In this document: piece by piece, positions 1 to 5,511 of the stretch
Layout: each line of letters opens with the position of its first letter
Numbering within the stretch: position 1 is the first letter of the stretch
Source of the DNA: Mobilitalea sp.
GTDB taxonomy: Bacteria; Bacillota_A; Clostridia; Lachnospirales; Lachnospiraceae
Direction: 5' to 3'
Assembly (NCBI GenBank): GCA_029974875.1
Contig: JARKQP010000391.1
Location: 1-6,994 of the forward strand
DNA: 6,994 nucleotides
Program-made: the position numbers and the translations under genes
Notes under the pieces: generated by a model
Told to the model about the DNA's origin: nothing
Seen by the model: the letters and a program-made list of their open reading frames with translations, nothing else
The model's database searches: none

Positions 1-148
1 CTTTATTTGAATCGATCAGAGATCGATTAATTGTCTCGTAAATGCTTTCTAATAGGCAATTTATCACCTGCTTATCAGGAACCTTGCTCGTTTCTGTAAC
101 CTCCACAACTGCATTTTGCAATCGTTTATCTTTTAAATAAAAACTCAT
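1..148 (-). CDS. Hypothetical protein, partial (3' end beyond the left edge)
   Basis: Forty-nine codons are visible from an ATG at 148-146 to the window edge with no stop. The reading frame is supported by a strong ribosome binding site, GGAGGG at 161-156, seven bases before the ATG. The visible protein starts MSFYLKDKRLQNAVVEVTET and continues as a hydrophilic, probably helical stretch (residues 27-45 look amphipathic). It has no signal peptide or membrane segment, and one Cys at residue 31. I do not recognise the family. It follows the pilus operon in the same direction but is separated from it by a terminator-like hairpin whose U-tract lies almost against its ribosome binding site. It may therefore be a separate unit or may depend on read-through. 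Nothing in the sequence links it functionally to the pilus. Confidence 0.75.
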   Translation of the reverse strand, partial: MSFYLKDKRLQNAVVEVTETSKVPDKQVINCLLESIYETINRSLIDSNK

Positions 149-163
149 AATAATTCCCTCCAC

Positions 164-208
164 AAAAAGAGCCAAAGCACAGACCTATACAGGTCTGAGT
201 CCTTGGCT
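164..208 (-). terminator. Intrinsic terminator-like hairpin after the pilus operon, possible attenuator of the next gene
   Basis: Read on the minus strand, an outer stem AGCCAA/TTGGCT (208-203 with 175-170) encloses a small internal loop. Inside that is a perfect 7-bp stem CAGACCT/AGGTCTG (197-191 with 186-180) closed by a 4-base loop. After one C comes a run of five T (168-164). On the plus strand no T-run follows the hairpin, so it would act only on leftward transcripts. It lies 43 bases after the prepilin peptidase stop. The ribosome binding site of the next gene begins two bases after the T-run, so the hairpin sits inside that gene's leader and could also control it. Confidence 0.7.
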
Positions 209-251
209 AAGTAATGAAACAAATATTATTACAAAAGCTCGGTTACCGTAC

Positions 252-662
252 CTATGCAAGTAAGGAAACCCCAACATATACAAAAAATCCAATACACAAA
301 AACACAGCAAGTGGTACACTCTTCTGCCCTGTCACTTTTCCGTACAGGCACGCTGGAACAAGTGCAAAAAAGAGCATAGCAGTAATTCCATACAATCCAA
401 AACAAAAACCCATTGCAGCTGTCAATTTGATATCTCCGCCCCCGACACCACCATATTTAACGGCAAGAAACAGTAAACTAACTCCTGGCAGCAAAAATCC
501 TAAAATCCTATCGAGCATAGGTATATACGGAGTATTAAAAAGAAAAGCGGATACACCGCCAATCAGAAGGACTGCAATCCATGTCCAATCGGGGATGATC
601 CGCCGCCTATAATCCGATATAGCCGCCCATAGGATGGGAACGGCACATAAAAGCATATTCAT
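252..662 (-). CDS. Prepilin peptidase, A24 family (TadV/CpaA type)
   Basis: This is a polytopic membrane aspartic protease expected to cut the leader peptides of the pilins and pseudopilins encoded upstream. Numbered from the ATG at 662, the protein has 136 residues. The first catalytic Asp is D17 in AAISDYRRRIIPDW and the second is D77 in the GxGD-type motif GGVGGGDIKL; both sit at the cytoplasmic ends of hydrophobic helices, as in the family. There is no N-terminal methyltransferase domain with Cys pairs, which fits the short TadV/CpaA/archaeal-type enzymes rather than PilD. The ATG at 662 shares its A with the TGA of the large upstream gene, suggesting translational coupling. The GGGAG at 670-666 is only 3 bases from that ATG but 9 bases from an in-frame ATG at 656, so a 134-residue product is equally plausible. 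A TTG at 665 is a less likely start. Confidence 0.9.
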   Translation of the reverse strand: MNMLLCAVPILWAAISDYRRRIIPDWTWIAVLLIGGVSAFLFNTPYIPMLDRILGFLLPGVSLLFLAVKYGGVGGGDIKLTAAMGFCFGLYGITAMLFFALVPACLYGKVTGQKSVPLAVFLCIGFFVYVGVSLLA

Positions 663-3600
663 CAACTCCCTGTTGTAATATCATCGGAATACATACTGTC
701 TTTAATATAAATTTTAAGTTCTCCTCCGGTAATCCATTTTGATAGAGTGCCTCCAGGAGTGTGCACATCGGTCACCAACAACTGTATAACAAAGTCTTTA
801 TTATCAGGAAACCACACAGGCACATATTCCTTTTTGTACTTGAAGGGTGAATTGAGATTTTCCCGGAAAGTGAAATGATTAGTTCTGTCTGACACCAGTG
901 AGACCGGCGTTTTGTAGCTAAACTGAGGCAGATAAACCTCTGCGGTCTGTGCCCGGGTGATAAGCTCCGGTTTGTCATAATTTGTATCTATCGTTGCTGT
1001 TACGCTGATAGAATACCCATACCCGGATTTGAGATACCCCTTGGATTTGGTGTCATAGTCCAGAGCAGCAGTTACTTTCAACTCCGCATAAAATTGCTTC
1101 CAGACAAATTGTGCGCCTTCATACCGCTGTTCCCACCAGGTCACTTTCGGTCGCTCCGTTCTTTGTGGTGGTGCAGGAACTGTCCGGCTTTCCTGGGGCT
1201 GGTCATAGTCTGTATTGAGGATAACAGCTTTTTGTGAAAAGGTATTATTGCCATACGAAGATTCGTTTCCCTGGTCATGGTATGGATTTATGGTGGCAAT
1301 GAGAGTAATGCTTTTATCCGCCTGAACACTGGGTGTATCCCATTTTGCGGCTACCACATTCCATGTTTCCTGCTCCATCACCACCGCATCTACCCGTTTT
1401 GTCAGCGCAAGCTCCGGTATTTGCAACAGCACAATGACCTGCATTCCGGGTGTAAAATCCTGGCTGCCGGTATTAGCTACCTTGATGGTGGTAATAACCG
1501 TCTGATGCTCTTTGTATTGATCCGGTGTAATTCTTTGTATTTCCATGTCGTAAGGGCGCTTCTGTACCATAATCACAGTGGTGACCTCGTTATTCGCCGG
1601 ATTTATGTCGGTATATTCGGCAGGAGGAGAAATATGTGCTACTACCCGGATACTGGAGACCTTTTCTGGGGCTACAGCAGTCACAATAAAGCTTTTTTTC
1701 TCAAAAGCTTTGAAGTCCATCATGGCAGGTATCCCGGATATGGGTTCTCCATTGGCAGTAACCTGAAGCCGGACACCTGCCAAATCTTTATCGGTGCTAT
1801 TGGCATAGTAAACGGTAAGGGTGTACCCTTCCTGTGCATACACCATGGGTGGGCTGGACAGGTTGGTCCACACATCACACTTCATTTTGGATGGCAGTTC
1901 AGGAGGATTGGGGGTAGGATTACCTGATGGAGTAGGAGACGGATTGCCTCTTGAATTTGGTGTTGGGCTGGGGGTAGGATTATTTCCGGGAATGGTCGTA
2001 GGTGTAGGTGTCGGATCGCCTGACGGACTGGGCGTAGGGGTAGGATTGTCCGGTTTATCCGGAGGATTATCCGTATCATCCGGTGATTTCTCTATTACAG
2101 TGATCTTTGTAACAGCGGTGTTGTTCAGTGGATTCTCATCCCTGTAACCTTCCGGTATTCCAGCATAAGCCCACAGGTTATATATCTCCCCTTTACTGCC
2201 GGCAGTGTCAGATATAATAAAGGATTTCGTCTCCTGAGGCTTAAAACTATATGTACCGGGTATTTGCTTTAACACGGTATCGTTGTCAGTTGAAAGAAGA
2301 GATACACTTTCCAGTTGCTTTTGTGACTGGTTGGTAAAGCTGATGGTAAAGCTGTAGCGTTCTTTTGAAAAAACAGTGGGTGGTGCTGCGATACTTACAG
2401 ACAGGTCGCATATTTTGGGTGCCACCGGAGGTTGATCTGCTGGTGGGATAACATTATCAGGATTCTTCGGAACAGGCGTTTCTGTGGGGTTCGGCTCAGT
2501 CTTCACCATTACTCGGATGTCTACTGTTGCTGTGTTGTTTGTGAGATTGCTGTCCGCAAAGCCCTCAGGCACTCCAATATTAGCCCATAAGTGTATAATG
2601 GACGCAGGAGTGTCAGCTTTGCGCCGGATAGTGTAGCTTTTCCTCTCATTTGGTAAAAAGTCCTCAGTCTCAGGAATTTCGGCAAGAATATCTTGATCTA
2701 CCTTTCCCTTTAAAGGCACATCATATGCCGGCTGACTTCCTGTGTTTATGAAGTTTATGGTAAAGGAATAGGGTTCCCCCCTGTAAACTGTAGCTGGAGC
2801 TTGAATCACCACGGATAGATCATTGCCATCCTGCTTTTTAAATTTAAAGAAAAAATCCGCTGATGGAACTTTGTAATGGATGGGCTGGGTAATACTTCTC
2901 TGGGTTTTACTTTCTCCATCAGTATACTTGTCAGTCTCCGGGGTATAGCCCCATTCCAGTCCAAGGTAAACAAAATTCCGGGACAATGGAATGTCCTCTT
3001 TGTCAAAAGTGACTGAGGTTGTCTGGTAGGGATAGATCAGTTCCGGCACTCCCTTATCCTGTGCCGACAGCCTGCCGTAGATTTCCTGCTTGTTTTCATC
3101 CGTCCAGGTAGCTTTTATTTCCTGTTTGACCGGAGCCTGATAGGATATTTCCACATGTCGCATGGTCTCAAAAGCAGTGATTGTTTTTGAGGTCCATCCG
3201 TATCCTATGAGTAGAGCTTTAAAGTCCTTATCTGTATCATAGCAACCGAAACTTTTTCCTGTAGCTGCATTATGAATTTCTACAATCAGACTGCCCTTTA
3301 AGGTATAGGTTTTGCCATCCCAGCGGCCGATCATCGCTGCAATCCGGTCTTTCTCCTCCTCCGCCAAGGTATTGGCATTCTCCAGCCGTATGCGGCGGGG
3401 CTCTGCAAACACTGCAATTGATTGACCTTCTTCGGTGATTTCTTTCACATCCATGGCTAGAGTGCGGTAGCGGATATCATAAGTCGCTTTCACCTGATAC
3501 ACCACGTTAACAGTAATAGTGAGAACTGCCCCGCGAGCTGTTTCTGCCGTGATGGTATAAGGAGCACAATCCTCCTTGCTTTTAATCAGCAGCTTATCTT

Positions 3601-3856
3601 CGGCAGCAATTTCCTGGCGTTGCCCGCCGCAAGTGAGTTGGATACTGGTTATTGTCCCCGCCCTCGCCGTGACATTGATGGAAACGGTAGCCGGGAACTG
3701 CTCTACCGCAACCACACCGCTTTCACTGTCCAGGTTACCTACCGGAGCCGTTACCTCCATGCGGATATCACTATCCGACAAAGCATGGGCTTGAGCCGCT
3801 ATCAGGGGTGTGCATAAGAGTATTAAGAGCAGCATAAAAAATACTTTATATTTCAT
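662..3856 (-). CDS. Large secreted CARDB-repeat protein, putative pilus-associated surface protein or adhesin
   Basis: This 1064-residue protein has a clear Sec signal peptide: MKYK, a hydrophobic core at residues 5-20, and likely cleavage after AQAHA at 25. Residues about 32-120 look like an Ig-type beta domain with Cys76 and Cys96 as a possible disulfide. Residues 121-345 are not recognised. Four CARDB-like beta-sandwich repeats follow at about 346-449, 484-588, 661-764 and 770-880; the first three share pTVY..e.YsfTi.f.N near the start and N.l.NNtA near the end. A Pro/Thr/Ser/Gly/Asn-rich linker (about 588-658) separates repeats 2 and 3, and a shorter Pro-rich linker (451-482) separates 1 and 2. 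Residues 900-1064 are unrecognised and predicted beta-rich. I see no LPXTG motif, C-terminal membrane helix, SLH domain or lipobox, so anchoring must be by another route or the protein is released. The start has GAGGAGG just upstream, overlapping the previous stop. CARDB domains are known in bacterial surface and adhesion proteins; a role in the pilus is inferred from the operon. Confidence 0.85.
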   Translation of the reverse strand: MKYKVFFMLLLILLCTPLIAAQAHALSDSDIRMEVTAPVGNLDSESGVVAVEQFPATVSINVTARAGTITSIQLTCGGQRQEIAAEDKLLIKSKEDCAPYTITAETARGAVLTITVNVVYQVKATYDIRYRTLAMDVKEITEEGQSIAVFAEPRRIRLENANTLAEEEKDRIAAMIGRWDGKTYTLKGSLIVEIHNAATGKSFGCYDTDKDFKALLIGYGWTSKTITAFETMRHVEISYQAPVKQEIKATWTDENKQEIYGRLSAQDKGVPELIYPYQTTSVTFDKEDIPLSRNFVYLGLEWGYTPETDKYTDGESKTQRSITQPIHYKVPSADFFFKFKKQDGNDLSVVIQAPATVYRGEPYSFTINFINTGSQPAYDVPLKGKVDQDILAEIPETEDFLPNERKSYTIRRKADTPASIIHLWANIGVPEGFADSNLTNNTATVDIRVMVKTEPNPTETPVPKNPDNVIPPADQPPVAPKICDLSVSIAAPPTVFSKERYSFTISFTNQSQKQLESVSLLSTDNDTVLKQIPGTYSFKPQETKSFIISDTAGSKGEIYNLWAYAGIPEGYRDENPLNNTAVTKITVIEKSPDDTDNPPDKPDNPTPTPSPSGDPTPTPTTIPGNNPTPSPTPNSRGNPSPTPSGNPTPNPPELPSKMKCDVWTNLSSPPMVYAQEGYTLTVYYANSTDKDLAGVRLQVTANGEPISGIPAMMDFKAFEKKSFIVTAVAPEKVSSIRVVAHISPPAEYTDINPANNEVTTVIMVQKRPYDMEIQRITPDQYKEHQTVITTIKVANTGSQDFTPGMQVIVLLQIPELALTKRVDAVVMEQETWNVVAAKWDTPSVQADKSITLIATINPYHDQGNESSYGNNTFSQKAVILNTDYDQPQESRTVPAPPQRTERPKVTWWEQRYEGAQFVWKQFYAELKVTAALDYDTKSKGYLKSGYGYSISVTATIDTNYDKPELITRAQTAEVYLPQFSYKTPVSLVSDRTNHFTFRENLNSPFKYKKEYVPVWFPDNKDFVIQLLVTDVHTPGGTLSKWITGGELKIYIKDSMYSDDITTGS
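1217..2821 (-). repeat. Four CARDB-like protein repeats encoded within the large secreted protein gene
   Basis: The approximate repeat units lie at 2821-2510, 2407-2093, 1876-1565 and 1549-1217. Units 1-3 align over about 104 residues. They begin DLSVVIQAP, DLSVSIAAP and DVWTNLSSP, and end SNLTNNTATVDIRV, NPLNNTAVTKITV and NPANNEVTTVIMV. Units 1 and 2 also share LWA..G(V/I)PEG near the end. Unit 4 is more divergent but keeps VANTGSQ and YGNNTF at the matching positions. The repeats are diverged at DNA level, so they are an old internal duplication rather than a recent expansion. Confidence 0.7.
1883..2095 (-). repeat. Low-complexity repeat encoding a Pro/Thr-rich linker
   Basis: This stretch encodes residues 588-658 of the large secreted protein, with motifs such as NPTPTPSPSG and NPTPSPTP. 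On the plus strand the 10-mer GGGGTAGGAT recurs at 1911, 1971 and 2037, spaced 60 and 66 bases apart, both multiples of three. This marks imperfect units of about 20 codons. Such linkers are usual extended spacers between domains of exported clostridial proteins. The in-frame spacing means that repeat gain or loss would change linker length without breaking the gene. Confidence 0.65.
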
Positions 3857-3865
3857 GGAACCTCC

Positions 3866-4336
3866 TCAATCCACACGGGTATTGGTGCTGGAGATTTTGA
3901 AAGGCAACCGGATTTCTCCGGTCAGAAAGTTAAAAATGCTATGCGTTCTGATGGTTCCCTCCAGTTTCATTCCCGGAGGGCTCTCTGCTGTTGACAGATT
4001 GCGTATTCTCAATTGGTACATGGAATTGCCATTTTGGTTCAGATTCAAGTTCCGGTCCAGCTTCATGTTGGAAGACAGGTACTCATATAAAGACTCTTCC
4101 GCTATCCTGGTATCCATCTTCAAATCTTCATCCCTCCGGTAGTCATCCATAATGGCATATTCCACTGCCGTATTCACTCCACGCTGCAATTCATATTCTA
4201 CCTTTTGATATAAGGTCTCCAGACGATAGTATTCAATGATGATGGCGGATAGGGTCAGAATGACAAAGACGATAATATAAATAAAGAAAACAGTGTCACC
4301 CTCCCTACGTTTTAAGATAGATATAAAAGCTTTCAT
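3866..4336 (-). CDS. Pseudopilin-like single-helix membrane protein (TadE/TadF-like)
   Basis: This 156-residue protein has a short basic N-terminus (MKAFISILKRREG), one strong transmembrane helix at about residues 17-35, and a mainly hydrophilic exported domain containing a charged helical stretch (about 39-90) and a beta-rich end. This is the layout of TadE/TadF minor pilins. A prepilin-peptidase site could lie after G13 (REG then DTVFF), but the +5 residue would be Phe rather than the Glu typical of pilins, so processing is uncertain. The ATG at 4336 follows GAGGTGAT, an extended match to the 16S rRNA tail. The preceding TadE-like gene ends 31 bases upstream, and the large secreted protein starts 9 bases after this stop. 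The role as a minor pilin or assembly factor rests on shape and position; I cannot name a specific family. Confidence 0.75.
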   Translation of the reverse strand: MKAFISILKRREGDTVFFIYIIVFVILTLSAIIIEYYRLETLYQKVEYELQRGVNTAVEYAIMDDYRRDEDLKMDTRIAEESLYEYLSSNMKLDRNLNLNQNGNSMYQLRIRNLSTAESPPGMKLEGTIRTHSIFNFLTGEIRLPFKISSTNTRVD

Positions 4337-4367
4337 TAATCACCTCTATTTTCTGCTGCTATTCCTC

Positions 4368-4844
4368 TCATTCGGAAGTTTTCCAGTACCGCTCCGACAT
4401 TCCTCCGATACGGACCTGCATGGGTATAGTAATCCGCACAGGTGGTGCAAAGGAAGGGGCAAAAATGGTGAATACATGATTGTATTTCATTACCACGGTA
4501 AATGTCTGTCTTAGCTGAATTTTCTGGCTTTGTGCATCAAAATAGTCCACATCCTCCATCTGCATTTCCGGGTTTAAGCCTGTCTGCTCCTTCATCCTGG
4601 CAAATACCTCATATACTGTATTGGATACCTGCCCCTCTAGTTCTATCTCCCGGACTACCCGGCGGCAGACATGATTCAAATTTATATATGTTGTGAAGAT
4701 ACTCAAAAAGGAAAGCACGGTTGCCAACAGCGTAAGGACAATAAAAGTTTTAATAATCAGGTCATAGTAAGAGCTGCCTTTCCGATTGGATAAAAGCAAG
4801 GAGGGGATGAATCTTCCCCTCCAGCCTGGTTGCTTCCGGTTCAT
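4368..4844 (-). CDS. TadE-like pseudopilin
   Basis: This 158-residue protein has a basic N-terminus (residues 1-22), then KGSSYYD, then one hydrophobic helix at about 29-50 and an exported domain with a single Cys60. Cleavage after G23 would leave Asp28 at +5, an acidic residue matching the G-x4-E/D pattern of TadE/TadF-type pseudopilins. The exported part has a helical stretch (55-90) followed by strand-like sequence (108-145), usual for TadE-like proteins. I chose the ATG at 4844 because GGGAGG at 4859-4854 lies nine bases before it; an in-frame GTG at 4853 overlaps that ribosome binding site and is unlikely. The gene follows the second pilin after a 43-base gap holding two small inverted repeats, one of which includes the ribosome binding site. 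It probably acts as a minor pilin or in pilus initiation. Confidence 0.82.
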   Translation of the reverse strand: MNRKQPGWRGRFIPSLLLSNRKGSSYYDLIIKTFIVLTLLATVLSFLSIFTTYINLNHVCRRVVREIELEGQVSNTVYEVFARMKEQTGLNPEMQMEDVDYFDAQSQKIQLRQTFTVVMKYNHVFTIFAPSFAPPVRITIPMQVRIGGMSERYWKTSE

Positions 4845-4853
4845 GTCCTGCAC

Positions 4854-4865
4854 CTCCCGTGGGAG
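4854..4865 (-). promoter_or_regulatory. Small inverted repeat covering the ribosome binding site of the TadE-like gene
   Basis: The minus strand reads CTCCCACGGGAG. A stem CUCC/GGAG with loop CACG can form, and its 3' arm is the core of the ribosome binding site for the ATG at 4844. This could lower translation of the minor pilin relative to the major pilins upstream. The stem is short, so the effect is inferred. Confidence 0.3.
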
Positions 4866-4879
4866 AGAATGGGCTTACC

Positions 4880-4893
4880 AGCTGACATCAGCT
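4880..4893 (-). promoter_or_regulatory. Perfect 6-bp inverted repeat at the end of the second pilin gene
   Basis: The sequence AGCTGA-TG-TCAGCT (minus strand) overlaps the TGA stop of the second pilin gene (4890-4888). With only two bases between arms, an RNA hairpin would open at least one pair. No T-run follows, so it is not a terminator. It could protect a pilin mRNA 3' end after processing, or be chance. Confidence 0.3.
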
Positions 4894-5097
4894 CAGTAAA
4901 CCTGTGATCTTGCTGACAATACTATTCCAGATAGTAGAGATTGAGTTCTGGTATAAGGTCATGAACACCGCACCCACCACAACGACAATGAGGACTACGA
5001 TCAGCCACCCTGTCATCTGGTCTCCTGAACGGTTCATCAATGCTTTTCTTGCTGCCATTCCTGTTTTCAGAATTATGCTTTTCATTGTTTTCAACAT
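4888..5097 (-). CDS. Flp-type small pilin 2
   Basis: This 69-residue protein has a basic leader (residues 1-25, ending MNRSG), then DQMTGW, an unbroken Val/Ile/Leu/Ala helix at about 31-45, and a short C-terminal tail ending SKITGLLS. That is the layout of the very small Flp pilins of Tad systems. The likely processing site is after G25, giving a mature chain of about 44 residues. The residue at +5 is Gly, not the Glu usual in Flp and type IV pilins. The ATG at 5097 has GGAGG eight bases upstream; a TTG at 5112 overlaps that ribosome binding site and is rejected. From the SGDQ motif to the end it matches the preceding pilin at 41 of 46 residues, so the two are tandem paralogues. It is probably a structural subunit; which of the pair is major cannot be read from the sequence. 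Confidence 0.85.
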   Translation of the reverse strand: MLKTMKSIILKTGMAARKALMNRSGDQMTGWLIVVLIVVVVGAVFMTLYQNSISTIWNSIVSKITGLLS

Positions 5098-5152
5098 GAT
5101 AAATACCTCCAAATTTTTGATTTTGTTTTATAGGATTAAGGTAAAAGGGTTA

Positions 5153-5175
5153 GAGGGGAAAAAGCATCTCCCCTC
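5153..5175 (-). promoter_or_regulatory. Stem-loop between the two pilin genes
   Basis: On the minus strand GAGGGGA (5175-5169) pairs perfectly with TCCCCTC (5159-5153) around a 9-base loop. It lies 28 bases after the first pilin stop, inside a 106-base spacer that is unusually long for this tightly packed operon. The bases after the stem are TAACCC, not a T-run, so efficient termination is unlikely. A role in mRNA processing or 3'-end protection of the upstream pilin message is plausible but inferred. Confidence 0.5.
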
Positions 5176-5203
5176 ATGTCATGGATTTTTTCCTATCGGA
5201 AAA

Positions 5204-5401
5204 CTAATTCAAAAGACCGGTAATTTTGCTAACGATGCTATTCCAGATTTGAGTCACCGAGCCCTGGTACAGGGTCATAAATACAGCCCCTACCACAACC
5301 ACAATAAGAACCACAATCAACCAACCTGTCATCTGGTCCCCGGATTTTCCCTTCAACAGTCCTGCTGCTCTAGTAAGGGTACTGGCAATTCTTTTCCTCA
5401 T
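5204..5401 (-). CDS. Flp-type small pilin 1
   Basis: From the ATG at 5401 this is a 65-residue protein with a basic leader (MRKRIASTLTRA, ending GKSG), then DQMTGW, a continuous Val/Ile-rich helix (about 27-41), and a short tail ending SKITGLLN. Predicted cleavage by the prepilin peptidase encoded downstream is after G21, leaving about 44 residues. The +5 residue is Gly rather than Glu. An in-frame ATG at 5455 would add 18 residues, and both starts have excellent ribosome binding sites: AGGAGG at 5416-5411 (9 bases from ATG 5401) and AGGAGG at 5469-5464 (8 bases from ATG 5455). I prefer 5401 because the leader length then matches the paralogous second pilin. TadC ends upstream; the spacer holds a stem-loop. 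Likely a structural pilus subunit. Confidence 0.85.
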   Translation of the reverse strand: MRKRIASTLTRAAGLLKGKSGDQMTGWLIVVLIVVVVGAVFMTLYQGSVTQIWNSIVSKITGLLN

Positions 5402-5487
5402 GGGATACGTCCTCCTTTCTTCCGTATTCTGAATAAGAGACATTTTGTTACGCATAAAGGTAACCTCCTGAATATTGATTTGTATTT

Positions 5488-5508
5488 GAAAAGGGTTTCC
5501 CCGTTTTC
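5488..5508 (-). promoter_or_regulatory. Stem-loop between tadC-like gene and first pilin
   Basis: On the minus strand GAAAACGGG pairs with CCCTTTTC, giving eight base pairs with one bulged C and a 4-base loop. It starts three bases after the TadC-like stop and ends before the ribosome binding sites of the first pilin. The 3' arm contains TTTT, but no separate T-run follows. It may be a weak terminator or, more likely, a processing or stability element at the 5' side of the pilin message. Confidence 0.4.
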
Positions 5509-5511
5509 ACA

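Larger units (their letters stand above)
4888..5344 (-). repeat. Tandem duplication of the pilin-coding core
   Basis: The units 5344-5204 and 5028-4888 each encode 46 residues from SGDQ to the stop. The proteins are identical at 41 positions, with the first 27 residues identical. By eye about 24 of the 41 shared residues use different codons. The duplication is therefore old and the amino-acid sequence is under strong constraint. Leaders and spacers do not resemble each other. Confidence 0.8.

Noticed and set aside
10..28. Inverted repeat AATCGATC-AGA-GATCGATT
   Set aside because: It lies inside the coding frame of the leftmost gene, is a single copy, and has a short arm length. No second copy or neighbouring recombinase suggests a function.
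214..612. Plus-strand open frame of 132 codons at the left
   Set aside because: It is antisense to the prepilin peptidase, which has both catalytic Asp motifs, and the frame has no convincing ribosome binding site.
1277..1927. Plus-strand open frame of 216 codons
   Set aside because: It is antisense to the CARDB repeats of the large secreted protein, whose repeat structure confirms the minus-strand frame. The plus-strand product is not recognisable.
1905..2045. G-quadruplex from the G-runs on the plus strand
   Set aside because: The G-runs are mostly pairs or single runs too far apart, and are explained by Pro codons on the coding strand.
1821..2147. Plus-strand open frame encoding a Gly/Val repeat protein
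   Set aside because: It is the antisense reading of the Pro/Thr linker; its repeats follow directly from that linker's codons.
3811..3856. Lipoprotein signal (Cys15) in the large secreted protein
   Set aside because: The residues before Cys15 (LILL) do not fit a lipobox, while a standard signal-peptidase site follows at AQAHA.
5115..5145. TATAAA box upstream of the second pilin as a promoter
   Set aside because: No plausible -35 element lies 16-18 bases upstream (CTCTAA at 17), and AT-rich spacers often contain such boxes.
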